NCBI GenBank assembly: GCA_030536255.1
Contig: JAUNQI010000011.1
Location: 23,813-83,627 of the forward strand
Length of the DNA: 59,815 bases
Reading direction: 5' to 3'
Origin: Eubacteriales bacterium
Lineage (GTDB): Bacteria; Bacillota; Clostridia; Oscillospirales; Oscillospiraceae
Positions within the stretch are counted from its first letter, which is position 1; every line of letters starts with the position of its first letter. Positions 36,501-48,161 of this stretch are shown here, in pieces. Under the pieces are notes generated by a model. That model made no database searches. It was given only the letters and a program-made list of their open reading frames with translations, and had not been told where the DNA came from. Made by a program: the position numbers and the translations under genes.

Positions 36501-39500
36501 TCGGGATAAATAACAGGAAGATAATAAGTCGATTCGTTATCTACCGTTATTCCGGCCGAAACATAACCCGCAAAGGCACCGGTATAGCTGTTATCCGCTC
36601 CGATTCTGGCATTGATATCCGCAACCGGTGCAACAACATATACAAGCTTCATGCTACCGTTGGATAGAATCCCGCCGGTAATTCCGCCCGAAGCGGAAGA
36701 AGAAGTCATATCCGCAGCAGTCGGCTCCGGCATTCCCTTTACGGAGCAAACGGATGCAGCACTGAATGAACGGGAAATATCAAAGCCCGTTCCGCCAAGA
36801 ACGCCGACAAGACCTCCCGCCTGAGCTTCAGCAGAAACAACGTTATAATTCGTATCATAATGACCGGATTCTGTATGACCTCCTGCATAGGAGGAATTCA
36901 TTGTCAGTTTTCCGCCATTGGACATTCCAATCAGACCACCCGCAGGACCTGCTGAGTAAACATATACCGAAGCGGAAGAATAATCGATTGCAACATCCCC
37001 TGCGGATATGCAGCCGATCAGACCGCCTGCAGAACAATTATCCGCAAGCGCCGTTACAGAACAGGCTGAGCCTGTATTAGTATCTATTACGACAACCGAG
37101 TCAATAACAACTTTTCCGTCCGGAGCAAACACTTCTCCGATAAGAGAACCTGCATGACCGCCGGAAGACTGCAATTCACATTTTTCCAGAGTAAGCTCTC
37201 TGATTTTTATGCTTCCGCTGACAGTGCCGAAGAGACCGGCATTGCCTGAATTGGATACTGTCAGATTCTTTATTGTATTCTCTTGTCCGTCATATCCCGA
37301 AATCGCTGTATTCACGATTGGAGCGAAAACGGCCATGGGACTGCCGCTCCAGTCAATATCACAGTACTGAACAGCAGTTGTTGTATCCGCTCCGACTGCG
37401 GATGTATTCATATCAAGATTCTGGAGATGTCTGCGGTTTGCGATTTTTGCCGTGCTGCCCCCGTTGTTTGCTTCATCCGACCGGTCATAGCCGAAGAGAC
37501 TGTTCGTCTTTTCAACGCCGGTGGACTCTGCTGTTACAGGAGCACTGCTGCTGTTATTGCTGTAAGAGAGAGAACACTTTACTTCAATATCCGCACCGGG
37601 AACGATACCGCTGCAGATATTGCTGAAATGCTCGGAGGGATCATCCGACAGACTGTCCAGAAGTACCGTAAACTCCATTGCATTGCCTGCAAAGTACTTT
37701 AAGGAGCCGGCATTCAGTTCACTGGCATTGATATCCTGATTTATTACCGCTTCCCTGTTTGTACCGTCAGCTCCCGTTCCGGAAACCGTTACGCTGAGCG
37801 TATAGGTTCCGCTCTTCGGGAGACCCTCTGCTTTGGCAATATTGATTACCGCTGTCAGCTGATCCTGATACTTCGCCTCGCCGGTCAGCTCATCACCGTG
37901 TACCGTAACCGTTATTTCCGGCATAGCAATCCACTGCGCAACAAGCTTTACATCACCGTATTGACCGGAAGGTATACTTAAGCCTTTATAAACCTTTCCT
38001 TCCGTCCAGTTCGATGCTGCCGAAGAACTCTTATCCGCTTCGACCTTCCAGCCGTTAAAGATATATCCGGGTCTCTGAGGATTCTCAAGTAAAATTGAGT
38101 CTTCTATTGTAAATGTAACAGGAGATTTTTCTATCTCACTTCCACCATTGGAATCAAATTCCGCAGTGTAGTCCTTTATCTGCCACTGTGCGAGAAGAGT
38201 AATAATATCCTCCGCCTCAGCTTTTATGTTGCCAGTCTTATCCTGATCAGTATATTCTTTATCGTCAGAATCTTTCCAGCCGGTAAAGCTGTAGCCATCC
38301 CGCACATATGAGTTCGCTGTAAGCTTTGCCGGAGAATAGGAGCCGTCCTCATTGATTGAAACCGACAATTCATCCATGCTGCCGGCTGTCGCACCATTTC
38401 CATTAAAGGATATCGTAAACGCATTCTTTGATTCCCAGATAGCATACAGTGTCAGCGGCCCGGTTATAATCTCAGCATCAGTTTCATAATGCCATTCCCC
38501 GGTACCGTCCCTGTTTTCATTCCAGCCAACAAATACATAACCTGTTCTGGTCCATTCAGGAACGTTGCTTCCAACTGTTTTTCCGTAAACGACCTTCGCA
38601 ATCGTACCGTCAGTGCTTTCCGGAGTAAAATTCTTCACAAAGCGGACATTAATATTCCATTTCGGATATAGCACATTGTTTAAAGGATTTGATGAAAGCG
38701 TAACGGTGCTGCCTGATTTGTACGGCGTTGTCGGATTTGAAAAATCAGGTTTTGTATACCATCCGCCAAATTCCGCAACTTCATTTCCTTCACTGTCCGT
38801 CCAAACAGGATCTATCATATCTAAAGTATATTTATATATAGAGCCGTTTTTAACAGAAGTAAATTTTCCTTCATATGCCGTATAGTCAGGTCCAACGATG
38901 GAAGTGTCAAAGATCACATATGGCAGCTCCGTCCATTTAGCATACAGCGTAATATTCTCTGAAACAGCAGTTGAAAAATCATACGCATTCTCCGTAGATT
39001 GTTCATTATACCAGCCTTCGAAGAGATAACCGTTAACTATTGTGTTGCTTGCCGGAGCATCAGGCATTACTGCTCTCTGCCCCTTAGTTACGAACTGCAC
39101 AGAAGGAGGATCCGAAATCTGATTGCCGTTAAGATCAAAGGTCACACAGTATTGTGCTCTCTCTTCCCACTTCGCATATAAAGTAATATCCTCTGTAACG
39201 GGTTTGTTGAACTTATATTTTTCTGTCAGATTGCCGGATGCATCCTTTACATACCATCCGACAAAGTCGGCGTCTATAGCCATCGGAATCAGAGCAGGCT
39301 CTGAAGCATAATCACCGTATTCCAGATTTTGTTGGGCCGGTTTATATTTGTCATCTACTCCAGACCTATTAAGTTCAAAACTGACTACAGGCTTCATCGA
39401 CTCCCATTTCGCATATAATGTGAAACTGGAATTTATATTAGAGATAGTGTATTTTTTATTCCCTGCCTTGTCTGTGCACCAATATAAAAATCTGTAGCCT

Positions 39501-42500
39501 TCAAGTTCAACGCCTGGAAGTGATTCTAATTTATTACCTTTTTTTACCGGAATTGAATCTGGTGGTTTCCCCGGCATACCATTTAAATCAAAACTAACCT
39601 CTAATAAATCATCATCACTTTCAGACGCATTCAAATAAATAACAATGTCACCAGTTATCAAATTCTTATTAATTGAAATATCTTTTAGATTTGACGTTGT
39701 ACCAAAAAACTGTGTATCAGCGTAAGTAACAGTATAACCGCTAATCAGTTTATCATCACAATAAATTGAAATCTTGTTATTAATTTTTTTGTGGGTTGTA
39801 TCTTTTCCTCCCAAAAGTGAATAAGACCTAATATCACTAAGATTTATCGTTTTAAGCTTATCTTTTAAAGAAGATATACCGGTATTTCTAGAGATTGAAA
39901 ATTCCTCAGTTTCCTTAATATAATCAAAAATGCTCCAATCAAAATAACTGATAACGACCCTAACATTATATGTATCTTTAATTACCGTTCCAAATTTCGC
40001 ATAAAGCGTTACATTATCAGTAATCCGCGTGTTGAAATCCCAGGGATCTCCTGAGAATGTAGAATCTGAATACCAACCGATAAATTCTCCCCCTGCGGAA
40101 TCCACCGGATTTGGTTTAAGAGGATAAGCGGGATTTCCGTGAACAACAGTCTGCTCACCGATTTTTACTGTCTTGTTATAAAATTCAACAGTATGAGTGC
40201 GCTCAGCATCCTTAACCCACTTCGCATATACCGTTGTATTCTGAGTAATGGATTTGCTAAAATCAAATTCCGTCTGATAAAGGTTATTAACATACCACCC
40301 GGCGAATGTATATTCTCCGGTTTTATCGCCAATTACAGGAGTCTCCGGCTTTGCCGCCGTCTGACCGTCCACAACAGTCTGAGCGGGAACATCAACCTTA
40401 CCGGCCGTTTCAAAAGTGACAATATACGGTACGTCAATCTTTGTCCACTTAGCGTACAGTGTTACGCGTTCATCTTTGATATCGGCTGATGTAACAACAT
40501 CCGTGGAGAAATTCCATATATTTGTACAAGAACTGTCTTTGTACCAACCCTCGAAAAGGTAGTCCTTCGCTTTTGGCTGTGGATTACTTGTAATCTTTTC
40601 TTCAATGGTAACTGAGCTGTCAGTTATTTCAGCAATTGTTCCCTTCAGCTCCTGAAGATCATACTTTACCGGATAGATCTTCGCCCACTTTGCATACAGG
40701 GTATAATCCTTGGTTATCGTACGGGTGAAATAGAATCTGTCTGAGAAAGTCCCAGTACTACTATCATACTGAGTATACCATCCTTTGAATTTATATCCGT
40801 CTACTGCGGGAGTAGGTACACTAAGGCTATTAGGCCATTTGTTTCCGGAATTAATGGAAACACCCTTTGGATAAGGATTGGTCCCATGGTCTAACATATC
40901 AAATGTTATTGTGCACACAGTCGGCGTCCACTGCGCATACAGTGTTATTGTTTTACCATTTTCAGAAGTAAGATTTCGTACACTCTGTCTGTCGTTAAAT
41001 GATATTCCACTTCCATCGGATTCCGTATTCCATCCGACAAAAGTATAGTTTTCCATCTTAAACTTGTTTTCGCTGAGACGTCCGGAAATATCGTAGGTCA
41101 TCTCAACAGCCGGAACAGACGCTCCGACAGGCAGAATTCCTTCGTTACCATCAAACTCAATTATGTATTTATTGGGCTCAAAACTGACATAATATGTTGC
41201 AGGCAGGTAGACTTCCTTTGTTTTCTCTGGGAAATTAGGATCATCTACAGTTTCTTTCTCCGGAATGAACGAGTCATCCTTCTCGACGGGCAGAACATTC
41301 CCCTCTGAATCTGACCAGATATAATGATACCCTTCATCCGGTACAGCTGTTGCACCCTTCGCATCTTTTCCGGGTGTAACAACCTCAGAGGCTTTCTTCA
41401 CTGCCTTATCGCTGTCAGCGCCTTCTCCTTCAGCAGAACCATCCTCAGTTTCCCCGGATGCTTCTGAAGGATCCGGATTCAGCACTATTCCGCCGTGCTC
41501 CGTCTTGGCTTCATAATTGAGAGTAACACTAAAACCAGCATAAAGGATCCTGTTACCGGTACTTCCCTTTGTGATTTCGTCTACTCTGCTGTCCTCGGAA
41601 TAATCCGGAGCCTCTCCTTCAGGCGCACTGAACCAGCCGGAGAAAGTATACTGACCTTCTTCGTCTCCTTTTTCCGGTTTCTTTTCAAAACCATCCACGT
41701 AATCAATTGTTTCGGTATCGGCATTGTAGGACGCAGGATATCCCTCCGGAAGAGTTCCTCCGTCGAGCTTATAGGTGATGGAGTAGTCGATCGGCTTCCA
41801 GATTGCTTTGAATTTTGTCAGGAAGCTCTCCGCTTTTCCTTCGGAAGGATAGGGGTCATTTTCCTGATACAAGGTATCCTCTGCAGGATCTTCCGAAGAT
41901 TCAGACCCATCATCCAAAAGCTGCCAGCCCCGGAAAGAATAATCCGGATTATTATTTACACCAGGATCAAGCAAAGAATACTTCACTCCGGGAAGAGTAA
42001 ACGTTCCCGCTGCAGAAAGCTGGCAGTAAGCTCCCGCTATCTTCTGGAGCTCATCATCTCCTTCAACAGCCGTTGCCTTACCTATTCTATTTGCAATAAG
42101 CTTTGCATCATTCAGATCATAAATCGCCGTATAGCAGCCGAGAATGATCGCCGTATCATCCGTTATATTGTTTACTTTAACGGATTCCACTATTTTTTTA
42201 CCGTCTGCGGTAGTTACATATCCCCCATCCGCATCCAGTTTATATAGAACAGTGTAACCTTCACCTTCCGTGAGAACATTTCCCCCGGAAATCACCGTGA
42301 TCATTTCCGCAGTAAGATCTCCGCTGACAACACTGCTCAGCGGGTCAAGCTCGCTGCGATTTGACGTAGTCCAGGATTTATCTTTTACTGCAAATCCTTC
42401 ATAGGCAAGAGAAACCTTGTCTCCCGCATTACCGTAAACACTGATCTTGCAGGTCTCAGCTGCTTTCCACCCTGCATATAGAGTTTTATCCGCTGTACCC

Positions 42501-45500
42501 CTTGTTTCATCGCTATTCCATATCCAGCGCATATCGAGAGCATTACCCTCTATCCATGATCCTTCACCGAAGTTCGGATCCGTACTCCAGCCGAGGAACT
42601 CATATCCCTCCAGTTCCGGAGAATAGAGCGTAATATTCGCATCAATAGGATGCTCCTCCGCGGACCACTTCTCCTGAATACCGGCTCCGATAGTGCCCAG
42701 ATCATACTTCAGCGTATACAGCTTCTGGGTAATTACGACATTGATCCCGCCGTCAATAATATTTCCATATATTGTCAGTGTATATGTGTAAGCAGGCTCA
42801 TCGTCTCTCTCCGCAGCTTCTCCAACACGCGAAAACTCAAGAGCCTTTTCTTCATCCAGCTTCAGGATGAGTGAATACTTATTATTCTCCTCATCTTTTA
42901 CATATTCAAAGCCTTCCGGAGGCGTCACATTCTCGAGGAACGGGATAAAATCATTATATTTCGTTCCACCGACAGTTACAGAAATTGTATCTCCAAGCCG
43001 GTATCCGAACTCACTGAAATCTTCATTTCTGTTCTTAACGGTATCGTCTTCCAGTTCCTCATAAGCGACTACGAAATCCGTACCGGCAATAACAGGCGTC
43101 TTCAGCTTATACTCGTCCGTTTTAAAGGTTTTATGCGTCTCATCATCAGGATCATGATATTTATACTGAACAGTAGCTGTAAACTTCTCTTCCATTGCCC
43201 AGTCTCCATAGTGAGGGAGAGATGAGAGCATTTTGAATTTAAAGTCTTCACTGCTGCTTTCATACGGATGGCAATCTGAGGAGGACGTCTCTCTCCATGA
43301 AGATTCTTCCGTCGGCCATACCTCAAGCTCTGCCCGGGCCATAGAGTGTTCAGCATCTGTTTTATCCGTACAGTTGCTGAATTTCCAGAAGGCGTATTTA
43401 TCTTCAGCTGACGGAGCGGTAACAGTTCCGGATGCAAAGCCGAGTCTGGTGCTCACTCCGCCGACTCTCATAAGGACATAGTTATAGCAGTTTCCTGTTA
43501 CCGAAAGTGCTCCGTCTCCGGCAAATCCGGCTGCCGAAGACGCAGACTCAATATATCCCATTGCATAACAGTTCTCAAAGGAAACTGAGCCGGCGGTACC
43601 GCCAATAACTCCGCCTGCTTTTGCTGCAGGAGCACTCAGACCACTGGTCCAGTCACTCTCTCCTGAGCGAAGACCCGTATCGGCATAGCTGCCTTTTACA
43701 GTAACATTATTTGCATGACCGATCAAACCTCCCGCCTCAGCAGCAGAGGGGGCGGAAATTTCAGGCCAGGCAGCAAGGCTGTCTGTAATACTTCCACCAT
43801 CGACCTCGCCAACAAGACCGCCGATATACTCGGAATTGCCTTTCAGATAGAAGTAACTCTCACCTGATGTATCTGTAAAGCTGAAAGTTTTGCTTCCGTC
43901 ATTTTCGCAATAGACGCGACAATCATTTATTGCTGTATTCTCAGTCTTTCCGGCAAGGCCGCCGACCGCGGATGCAGAATCAGCCCCGTCTATTCTGCAG
44001 TTCACAAGATAAACGCCATCGATCGAGCTTCCTGTGTAGAGGCCGAACAGACCGGCATAGTCCTTCCCATCTACGGTATTTCTGACTGAGTCCTCATCCG
44101 TCAGAAGATTCCGGATGATCTTTTTATCTCCGTTAAACTCATCAAGTGCAGAATTCGTAATCGGGGTAAACGAAATCGGATTCTGCTCTTCATCCCTTGC
44201 AAGACTCCAGTCAAGCATATTCAGCTGGACTGCTTTCGTAACAGTGGAGAAGACTTCCGAAGTCTCCGTATCAAGATTCTGCAGATGTCTGCAGTTATCA
44301 ATACGTGCTGCGTCAACCGGATTATCTTTCGCCGTCTTTTTCAGCTCAGAAGTACCTTTATCATAATAGAATAAGCTGTTGTACTCATCGCTTGATGAAC
44401 GTTTTGTCTCATCATCCGCCGGTTTAAAGAGATAGCTATCCTGCTCAGATTCCACAAGCTGAGCTGTAACACGAATATTAGTACCGGGAGTCAGACCTTC
44501 ACAGAGGCTGACGAAACGGTTCTCTTTGTAAGCACTGAGTCTGTCAAGATATACTCTGAACAGAGATTCCCCGGTTTTCTTTTCCGGGTCATACGAATAT
44601 GTAAATACTGTTTCCTTCTCTTCATCTTTTGTTTTTGTCAGAAGTACTCTGCCTTCTTCCTCTCCTACAGAAGAATCAGACGGAGCAGAGCCATCCGATG
44701 TTTCAGCCGAAGGCTCCGTATCGTCCGAAGCAGGATCCGGATCTTCTTCGCCGTCAACCGCTTTAAAATAGACGATCTTCGGTTCGGAAAGAGGATTACC
44801 TTCAGCATCGAGCTCCTCGACCTGAACACGAAGCTTCAGATTGAGTCCCGAACCGCCTTCGGAATAATAGTTCTCATAAAGATCCTTCCAATCTTCATAT
44901 GATTCTCCCTCCGGGAAATCTTCCTTCGGGGTACTCTCCGTGGGCAGAACCACACTAATATCCGCATAAAGGCTTCCGTTTTCATATCTCGATCCATTTG
45001 CATTTTCACCGTAGTCATCCACGATCACAACAGACGGCTTCGGCAGTGTCAGCTCAATAACATCCTCATACGGCCAGTCGCCGTGATGATCGATATTTTT
45101 CAGCTTCATGAACAGGAACTTCTCGCTGCCGTATCTCTTTTCATCCTCATGATCGACAAGATCAGGGCTGTAGGGGAAGGTATGATCCGAAGTCTCCGAA
45201 CCGGAGTCTCCGGAAGAGGCTGCTGCATCCGCGCGCTTCTCAAAGCTGCTGCCGCTGAAGAAAGCCTTAGAATCAGCGTCATCATCCTTCATCACGAAGA
45301 ACTCACGTTTTACCGCATTGGGATTTGCGGAAACTTTTCCGTCAGCTCCGGTGATCTTGCTGTCCTGGCAGTTGCCGCTCTTCCAGAAGCGGAACGTGCT
45401 GTCATCCGAAAATGCTGACGCAGGAGCGAAGCCGTAAGAGGTTCCCTTCGCTCCGGAAGCCTCTCCGCTGCCGGAAGCTTCTGCATCCTTGGCTTTTTTA

Positions 45501-47680
45501 AATACAGACTCATTGAAGTAAACAAGACTGTAGCAGGTGTCGGCGGTATTTGCGTTGTTTTCATCAGAAGCGCCGACAAAGCCGCCGGCTGTAACAGCAG
45601 ACGCGATATGACCCATTGCATAGGAATCATCCGCATTAACGCCTTCGGCATAGCCGATCAGACCGCCGGCAGTGCCGGAGGGTGCGCTGATACCGCTGTT
45701 TTCATCCCAGCAGTTCACTTTTACCTGAACCGGATCTTCCCCTTCATTCTCCGAAGGCTTGGTCTCCGTCTTTTCAGACAAAAGGCCGGTATCGGAATAA
45801 CACATGCTGACAGGAAGCGAGTCTCCTGTCCCGACTCCGGCATAACCGATCAGGCCGCCGGCATAGGCATTCTCTGCCGAAGCGCTGACAGCCATCCAGC
45901 TTGCGGAGCTTGTTTTCACGCTGCCGCCGCTGACTTCGCCGATCAGACCGCCGACATGGGCGGCGGAAGAAGACAGGACATAGTCTTTATAATCAAACCC
46001 GGCGACCGCCGAGCCGTCCGCTTCTGTCGGTTCAAGCCACATATGGCATCCGGTAACGGCTGTGCCGACAGTCTTTCCTGCAAGAGCGCCGGTAGTCGTT
46101 TTATCTCCGGAGGCCGCTGCGGAAATCTGCGGGTTGATCAGCTGAATATTGTTCAGCTTACTTCCGGAGAATTCACTGAAGAGACCGACATTTTCCAGAC
46201 CCTTGCTTGACTCCGGAGTGATTTTCAGATTGCGGATGGGATAATAGTCGCTGTTCTCATCCCGCATCGTATAGTAATTATCGAGAGAAGAGTTCACGAT
46301 CGGAATAAAATCAATTCCCGTGAGAACTTTTCCGGAACCCGCCGAAGGATCCGTCGGGGAAGGCGTGCCGTCGCCAACTGACGTTATCTCAGCTGCCGTT
46401 TCCCAGTCGATCTCCGCAGTCTGGATCACATCCCACTTGACGGAACCGTCTCCGCTGTCACCGGAAAGAGCGACTCCGGAAACATTCTGACCCAGGTTCT
46501 GAAGATGTCTGGGATAGGAAATTGCAATCTGGTTTGGCTCAGCTGAACCGGAGGTGCTAGTGGAAGAGTCACCATAATATATTGATTCGAACAGGCTGTT
46601 GCCGGAGGCACGTTTGACCGTAGACAGGAAGCCGAACTTGGCTCCTGCTTCATTCTTGCAGGATGCAAGGACTTCGACCTCAATATCCGCGCCCGGAGTA
46701 ATCCCATCGCAGATATCGCTGAAGCGCTTTCCTTCCGTCAGGGAATCCAGGACGATCGTAAGCTCTGCGCCCCCTGCTGCCTTAAATGGAGCGGAGTACG
46801 GCGTTTTTGCGGTTTCCGAAGCGGAGCTATACAGCTCGATGTATTTATCTTTTCCGTCAACCTTTACCCGGTTTCCGTTTTCATCCAGTTCATAAACCTT
46901 GATCTGGAAATCAATATTCTTCCCGTCAAGCTGCTTCGTAATCTGACGATGAAGCCGGTTGCTGTCCATAGTGTCAAAAGGAGTGATCCGGATATTCAGA
47001 AGCAGCTCTTCCTCATTATCCAGAGAAACCTGCAGCGGGAGATACTGGACTGTTGAATGGCCGTCGAGATTCGTGCCGTCATACCAGCCGACATAATCGT
47101 TGTATCGGGTACTCTCGGCTGAACTGCCGCTGTATTTATCCGTATTTCCGAAAACATTCTGCTCCTCTGAATAAAGGACCTCCAGAACCGTAGCCGTATT
47201 GAAGTCCAGCTTTACGGCATAGTTATTGGCTGCGAGCTGCCCTTCAATGGCATAATTCTCAAGAACAGAAACAAGCTTGGCATCCGATTTATCATACCAG
47301 ACGGGATTGGGCTGAAGGGTACCCTTCTCTTCATCATACTTGTCCTGATCCTTGAATTCTTCCGTTTTTCCCGCTGCTTCTGCTGCGGTAAGGCCATTCT
47401 GGGCAGCGATAAAGATCTGCCGTGAATAGTCATCCAGCTTTCTGATTTCCAGCTTATGCTTAATCAGCGCAACGGACGGAACAGCAATCGCAAACAGAAC
47501 CGCGAGAATGGCGATCGTCATCAGAATCTCTGAGAGCGTAAAGCCTCCGCTTCTGCGCGCACTTCCTGTACGACCGCTCCTGCCTGTTCTTCCGCCTCTG
47601 ATGCCGGAGCGGAATACAGTCTTCCTTTCAGAAATAGTATGATCAGAATTATTCAGTTTTCTGCCGAAAGAATTTTTCAA
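30566..47680 (-). CDS. Giant prepilin-type adhesin (about 5,704 residues)
   Basis: An unbroken 17.1-kb frame. The start is TTG at 47678-47680 ([10 protein letters not shown] next), with AGAGGT about 7 nt upstream; the frame goes back to 47707, but that TTG lacks a ribosome site. Residues 1-46 are a basic Arg/Gly/Ser-rich leader ([16 protein letters not shown]), then [31 protein letters not shown] at -1, F +1, E +5, a full type IV pilin segment. The body, on the first-TTG numbering, holds three modules starting RHLQNL (near residues 400, 1140, 3425) with GLUG-like repeats (AGGLIG), many InlB-B repeats (GY.F.GWY....LYAKW) at about 1660-3230 and 3960-4700, a MBG/YDG-like part near 4900-5000, an acidic linker, and six 41-residue CxxC repeats (about 5281-5521). 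Predicted mass is about 0.6 MDa. No LPXTG, SLH or other anchor was seen. Likely PilD-processed and displayed on the pilus; ligand unknown. Confidence 0.9.
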   Translation of the reverse strand: MKNSFGRKLNNSDHTISERKTVFRSGIRGGRTGRSGRTGSARRSGGFTLSEILMTIAILAVLFAIAVPSVALIKHKLEIRKLDDYSRQIFIAAQNGLTAAEAAGKTEEFKDQDKYDEEKGTLQPNPVWYDKSDAKLVSVLENYAIEGQLAANNYAVKLDFNTATVLEVLYSEEQNVFGNTDKYSGSSAESTRYNDYVGWYDGTNLDGHSTVQYLPLQVSLDNEEELLLNIRITPFDTMDSNRLHRQITKQLDGKNIDFQIKVYELDENGNRVKVDGKDKYIELYSSASETAKTPYSAPFKAAGGAELTIVLDSLTEGKRFSDICDGITPGADIEVEVLASCKNEAGAKFGFLSTVKRASGNSLFESIYYGDSSTSTSGSAEPNQIAISYPRHLQNLGQNVSGVALSGDSGDGSVKWDVIQTAEIDWETAAEITSVGDGTPSPTDPSAGSGKVLTGIDFIPIVNSSLDNYYTMRDENSDYYPIRNLKITPESSKGLENVGLFSEFSGSKLNNIQLINPQISAAASGDKTTTGALAGKTVGTAVTGCHMWLEPTEADGSAVAGFDYKDYVLSSSAAHVGGLIGEVSGGSVKTSSASWMAVSASAENAYAGGLIGYAGVGTGDSLPVSMCYSDTGLLSEKTETKPSENEGEDPVQVKVNCWDENSGISAPSGTAGGLIGYAEGVNADDSYAMGHIASAVTAGGFVGASDENNANTADTCYSLVYFNESVFKKAKDAEASGSGEASGAKGTSYGFAPASAFSDDSTFRFWKSGNCQDSKITGADGKVSANPNAVKREFFVMKDDDADSKAFFSGSSFEKRADAAASSGDSGSETSDHTFPYSPDLVDHEDEKRYGSEKFLFMKLKNIDHHGDWPYEDVIELTLPKPSVVIVDDYGENANGSRYENGSLYADISVVLPTESTPKEDFPEGESYEDWKDLYENYYSEGGSGLNLKLRVQVEELDAEGNPLSEPKIVYFKAVDGEEDPDPASDDTEPSAETSDGSAPSDSSVGEEEGRVLLTKTKDEEKETVFTYSYDPEKKTGESLFRVYLDRLSAYKENRFVSLCEGLTPGTNIRVTAQLVESEQDSYLFKPADDETKRSSSDEYNSLFYYDKGTSELKKTAKDNPVDAARIDNCRHLQNLDTETSEVFSTVTKAVQLNMLDWSLARDEEQNPISFTPITNSALDEFNGDKKIIRNLLTDEDSVRNTVDGKDYAGLFGLYTGSSIDGVYLVNCRIDGADSASAVGGLAGKTENTAINDCRVYCENDGSKTFSFTDTSGESYFYLKGNSEYIGGLVGEVDGGSITDSLAAWPEISAPSAAEAGGLIGHANNVTVKGSYADTGLRSGESDWTSGLSAPAAKAGGVIGGTAGSVSFENCYAMGYIESASSAAGFAGDGALSVTGNCYNYVLMRVGGVSTRLGFASGTVTAPSAEDKYAFWKFSNCTDKTDAEHSMARAELEVWPTEESSWRETSSSDCHPYESSSEDFKFKMLSSLPHYGDWAMEEKFTATVQYKYHDPDDETHKTFKTDEYKLKTPVIAGTDFVVAYEELEDDTVKNRNEDFSEFGYRLGDTISVTVGGTKYNDFIPFLENVTPPEGFEYVKDEENNKYSLILKLDEEKALEFSRVGEAAERDDEPAYTYTLTIYGNIIDGGINVVITQKLYTLKYDLGTIGAGIQEKWSAEEHPIDANITLYSPELEGYEFLGWSTDPNFGEGSWIEGNALDMRWIWNSDETRGTADKTLYAGWKAAETCKISVYGNAGDKVSLAYEGFAVKDKSWTTSNRSELDPLSSVVSGDLTAEMITVISGGNVLTEGEGYTVLYKLDADGGYVTTADGKKIVESVKVNNITDDTAIILGCYTAIYDLNDAKLIANRIGKATAVEGDDELQKIAGAYCQLSAAGTFTLPGVKYSLLDPGVNNNPDYSFRGWQLLDDGSESSEDPAEDTLYQENDPYPSEGKAESFLTKFKAIWKPIDYSITYKLDGGTLPEGYPASYNADTETIDYVDGFEKKPEKGDEEGQYTFSGWFSAPEGEAPDYSEDSRVDEITKGSTGNRILYAGFSVTLNYEAKTEHGGIVLNPDPSEASGETEDGSAEGEGADSDKAVKKASEVVTPGKDAKGATAVPDEGYHYIWSDSEGNVLPVEKDDSFIPEKETVDDPNFPEKTKEVYLPATYYVSFEPNKYIIEFDGNEGILPVGASVPAVEMTYDISGRLSENKFKMENYTFVGWNTESDGSGISFNDRQSVRNLTSENGKTITLYAQWTPTVCTITFDMLDHGTNPYPKGVSINSGNKWPNSLSVPTPAVDGYKFKGWYTQYDSSTGTFSDRFYFTRTITKDYTLYAKWAKIYPVKYDLQELKGTIAEITDSSVTIEEKITSNPQPKAKDYLFEGWYKDSSCTNIWNFSTDVVTSADIKDERVTLYAKWTKIDVPYIVTFETAGKVDVPAQTVVDGQTAAKPETPVIGDKTGEYTFAGWYVNNLYQTEFDFSKSITQNTTVYAKWVKDAERTHTVEFYNKTVKIGEQTVVHGNPAYPLKPNPVDSAGGEFIGWYSDSTFSGDPWDFNTRITDNVTLYAKFGTVIKDTYNVRVVISYFDWSIFDYIKETEEFSISRNTGISSLKDKLKTINLSDIRSYSLLGGKDTTHKKINNKISIYCDDKLISGYTVTYADTQFFGTTSNLKDISINKNLITGDIVIYLNASESDDDLLEVSFDLNGMPGKPPDSIPVKKGNKLESLPGVELEGYRFLYWCTDKAGNKKYTISNINSSFTLYAKWESMKPVVSFELNRSGVDDKYKPAQQNLEYGDYASEPALIPMAIDADFVGWYVKDASGNLTEKYKFNKPVTEDITLYAKWEERAQYCVTFDLNGNQISDPPSVQFVTKGQRAVMPDAPASNTIVNGYLFEGWYNEQSTENAYDFSTAVSENITLYAKWTELPYVIFDTSIVGPDYTAYEGKFTSVKNGSIYKYTLDMIDPVWTDSEGNEVAEFGGWYTKPDFSNPTTPYKSGSTVTLSSNPLNNVLYPKWNINVRFVKNFTPESTDGTIAKVVYGKTVGSNVPEWTRTGYVFVGWNENRDGTGEWHYETDAEIITGPLTLYAIWESKNAFTISFNGNGATAGSMDELSVSINEDGSYSPAKLTANSYVRDGYSFTGWKDSDDKEYTDQDKTGNIKAEAEDIITLLAQWQIKDYTAEFDSNGGSEIEKSPVTFTIEDSILLENPQRPGYIFNGWKVEADKSSSAASNWTEGKVYKGLSIPSGQYGDVKLVAQWIAMPEITVTVHGDELTGEAKYQDQLTAVINIAKAEGLPKSGTYTLSVTVSGTGADGTNREAVINQDINASELNAGSLKYFAGNAMEFTVLLDSLSDDPSEHFSNICSGIVPGADIEVKCSLSYSNNSSSAPVTAESTGVEKTNSLFGYDRSDEANNGGSTAKIANRRHLQNLDMNTSAVGADTTTAVQYCDIDWSGSPMAVFAPIVNTAISGYDGQENTIKNLTVSNSGNAGLFGTVSGSIKIRELTLEKCELQSSGGHAGSLIGEVFAPDGKVVIDSVVVIDTNTGSACSVTALADNCSAGGLIGCISAGDVAIDYSSASVYVYSAGPAGGLIGMSNGGKLTMNSSYAGGHTESGHYDTNYNVVSAEAQAGGLVGVLGGTGFDISRSFSAASVCSVKGMPEPTAADMTSSSASGGITGGILSNGSMKLVYVVAPVADINARIGADNSYTGAFAGYVSAGITVDNESTYYLPVIYPEWTEVGGVSSVPALGSASTGSFANTIERTEYTEGSGNIIAAKIDPNTKPANTHVYDSTLNGKEYPFSIWSKSGGTPDYYGDWQPGINAPTKQNAIEFYYVDPEDGLRKPVSDGNLGKQMYIVGRENSLPLPSLGKVAGYTVSDSWDIYEKTDDQNLGEKIVSLSAEGGYLVLDSALTGKNISLVAVGGYQHEEGKKSLFFYYDPTGPAEGTAGEFMRMGLPMAESGDAKLSEIVPPQRSLPDKLFEGWYLDPELTKPVSFTGENQISELSAEDNIKFYAKYIPAENYLITIDFMYKYGKETSPMGSVPLYRVEETESEKSQIRISVPMSQVSYSNNGVQLPSFSNKYSDNVTAGIYDINGEVVSDDRIKIEDGKYFINNVTGSAQFIIVFEIEDSVDYEEYRVVYRYHHTDGNSTAYGEDVYETHPYSDKEPFKVPKGKTPALRLETKTGFVCTTNEIKITDGIVYIDYERKQFVITFDSAAGSYCPPMRFYYGQPMGDPNSWPKPERSGYSFTGWKLYNKGNESDPVTTATMPGNNVVAKAGWTAAKNTPYSVAFWCENVEGDGYSYVTSISRTGTTGAEVKASDYQNFAKLIPSISTVFPDYQYFSYETGSGSLNNETVTIEGDGSTVRNVYLSRNEYTLIFKVSGKEIYRITGKYNTLIADQFPIKGTNGKDYNGYCWEDSSGRVYKYVLQTLDRIPGANITFSGYSNGTKSTINYYLEVLPEEQGTSGVIEMHLNGDSKHYFKLYKTVKHSFNYITYDEEFHVIDGFDRYAWSVGNKNYAASDKSNKNPGTNNLYYLRKSYNLEFHQLGYTGSTVRSVKYEEPLAAYLADPSRPADVEKDFEFTGWYVNPELSESAPEKMPLGNLALYGRWKAPDVTVNFYVDEPVPGSSETPMQSIVCEKYTDISGKIADADGNLLPAYIPEKEGYNFEGWYYRGTDGGDMPFISSMQIPSDLTLYAKWIRKGAVSEDDLRTVTVHHVTRSGDSIIPIRDTSGNPLIEYYSENLIGSSIPILSLNDLSGYYAEIMVTYYTVTAGDDQNVNVFYIPITPWEYQVNYHLRLRSYAEGTVPVNGVGTTFSMSDAETVVDLLTEIRPAFNQVETISYDPKDYSGFALIKTIVSGNGRQTTETDAATVLVPSGENVVIDYYLELDENSFPFANGYKVYDGEPVSVLTSPPETIITTEDKTVVAEQVTVCGDGESASVKNAGIYPVKGYIVISLYDGVSATGTPSNRYLLWKDESGAYRFVIDRRTVYLRSESADEEYPYSDPVSGSDILKRDVVIASSVENGEADANAFAPGEGFDPDFNIQSFRKNIGITDYNEFDIDLWEEDSAQGHKETLQDNYEFIYSYGSLKLHWFYDIEYRFADAAEDEDPIGVYTITSYEPNPTVSFGDGEKALDYELDHYWYSGNPSDPGTSGSSIMISPQQVEGSQKVTAKVIFYVKHADAASDPDDENNPPLLAMSPRPTMMAMSPLMSAAPDLTSDSAGSDALLPSSDQDKLLPDDPLDALEEHGEDEDDAADEESGSDADDAGSTEENEEEHVHAEEIDTAVMPTCTEPGLTESSHCSVCGEILVAQEIVPALGHTEEIDAAVPATCTEDGLTEGSHCSVCGEILVAQEAVPALGHTEEIDEAVPATCTEPGLTEGSHCSVCGEILIAQENVPALGHTEEIDEAVPATCTEPGLTEGSHCAVCGEILVAQEVVPALGHTEEIDEAVPATCTEEGLTEGSHCSVCGEILIPQEIIPAEHTIVIDPAVEPTYTEFGLTEGSHCEVCGEIFVPQEPILSIEIAESIAEAEAFEAEIMSMVSVESAKCTSDDYDTLARLFDDDDLREELSYQDQLTEDYLEDSNLFDRDSDTSAEEPLIVKSGDSIYLHLFNVEEGQSISVFCDDGMESSVKRTDSGDVFVRLHAPDAAENQLIQASLEVGTHETFWIITVLGDPSLSTESPNLEFGESMENEVSENPEFLNESDFPVEQ
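31145..31867 (-). repeat. Six tandem 41-residue CxxC repeats near the C-terminus of the giant prepilin
   Basis: Five 123-bp units starting at 31867 and one at 31255 (one codon shorter spacing). The consensus is [20 protein letters not shown], then [21 protein letters not shown]. Each of the first five has three Cys (TCTE and CSVC) and His residues suited to binding a metal, or forming disulfides outside the cell. The sixth keeps CEVC but has TYTE instead of TCTE. The units are very similar at DNA level, suggesting copy-number change by recombination. Similar TCTE/CxxCG repeats are common in Clostridial surface proteins. Confidence 0.85.
33580..35850 (-). repeat. Second InlB-B-like repeat block of the giant prepilin
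   Basis: Units such as [32 protein letters not shown] and [15 protein letters not shown], each followed by TLYAKW or a variant. Some are recognisably related to the 1-8175 protein ([21 protein letters not shown] against GDGSTVLNVYFTRNEYTVTFK), so the two giant genes share module ancestry. Confidence 0.6.
36540..37445 (-). repeat. RHLQNL/GLUG-like module 3 of the giant prepilin
   Basis: Third copy, far from the first two: [59 protein letters not shown], then [38 protein letters not shown] and [19 protein letters not shown] units. It lies between two blocks of InlB-B-type repeats. Confidence 0.7.
38000..42740 (-). repeat. InlB-B (Listeria-Bacteroides) repeat block of the giant prepilin
   Basis: More than ten degenerate units of 60-90 codons follow the pattern VTFD.NG, GY.F.GWYTD...., [13 protein letters not shown]. 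The block runs over about residues 1660-3240. A similar second block lies at about 33580-35850. The family forms beta-grasp-like stalk modules in internalins and related adhesins. Boundaries were judged by eye. Confidence 0.7.
43440..44300 (-). repeat. RHLQNL/GLUG-like module 2 of the giant prepilin
   Basis: Second copy: [69 protein letters not shown], then [32 protein letters not shown] and [14 protein letters not shown] units. The module order is conserved with diverged sequence, consistent with an old internal duplication. Confidence 0.7.
45500..46530 (-). repeat. RHLQNL/GLUG-like module 1 of the giant prepilin
   Basis: Starts with [12 protein letters not shown], then [49 protein letters not shown] and GLUG-like [24 protein letters not shown] and [10 protein letters not shown] units. 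The same order recurs in modules 2 and 3. GLUG motifs form beta-helical or beta-solenoid adhesin parts. Ends are approximate. Confidence 0.7.
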
Positions 47681-47798
47681 TTTGTGTACCTCTATATAAA
47701 ATCCCAATTTTTCGCAAAATATACTGTTTATATGAACAAATCTATCAGGAAAAATATGTATAATTACAATAAGTCTATCATATAATTATACAGTGTGT
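47681..47798 (-). other. 5' untranslated region of the giant-prepilin transcript
   Basis: About 110 nt between the predicted start site and the TTG at 47680. It is AT-rich and holds no recognisable riboswitch core or long hairpin. AGAGGTACACAAATTG gives the ribosome site and start. Confidence 0.5.
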
Positions 47799-47807
47799 AT
47801 TATATCA
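47799..47807 (-). promoter_or_regulatory. Extended -10 promoter of the giant-prepilin operon
   Basis: On the minus strand TGATATAAT contains TATAAT (47799-47804) preceded by TG at the extended -10 position. The -35 region is a T-run with no good hexamer. The same AT-rich region has a further TATAAT-like element nearer the gene (about 47781-47786 on the minus strand). The remainder of 47808-48004 is AT-rich with nothing else recognisable. Confidence 0.5.
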
Positions 47808-48004
47808 AAAAATGTAAAATAAAAAAAGAGTTTTTTTACAATTAATTTTCAGGTTGTAATGAATATGTCTTAATATATCTGAGTTTCTGATTTCTTCTCA
47901 TTTTTATAGGCAATCATCGCCGATATTTAAATTATGTTAACTAATTATTAAGTTTGGTTGACATAATGTAATTATACTTTACATAACATTGTTTCAATAA
48001 TGCA

Positions 48005-48050
48005 AAAATCGTCTATAGCGAGGAGAAACCCCTACATTATAGACGATTTT
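48005..48050 (-). terminator. Terminator of the PD-(D/E)XK-like gene (bidirectional)
   Basis: AAAATCGTCTATA and TATAGACGATTTT form a perfect 13-bp stem with a 20-nt loop. The tail is TTTTTGCATT on the minus strand. It separates the PD-(D/E)XK-like gene from the giant-prepilin promoter. The arm begins with the same AATCGTCT as the terminator at 12959-12998. Confidence 0.75.
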
Positions 48051-48065
48051 ATTCATTTATTCTGT

Positions 48066-48161
48066 TTTAAAGCAGCGTATTTTAAGTTGAGGTAGCATTT
48101 TTCAGGTCAAATCAGCATATTTTCAGGCTAAAGCAGCGTTTTCCAGGCAAAAACAGGCTAT
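48066..48161. repeat. Degenerate 20-21 bp tandem repeats after the PD-(D/E)XK-like gene
   Basis: Successive units GCAGCGTATTTTAAGTTGAG, GCATTTTTCAGGTCAAATCA, GCATATTTTCAGGCTAAAGC and GCGTTTTCCAGGCAAAAACA share the pattern GC(A/G)TxTTTxCAGGxxAAA. About four to five units run up to the stop codon at 48162, within the 3' untranslated region. Function is unknown. Confidence 0.6.
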
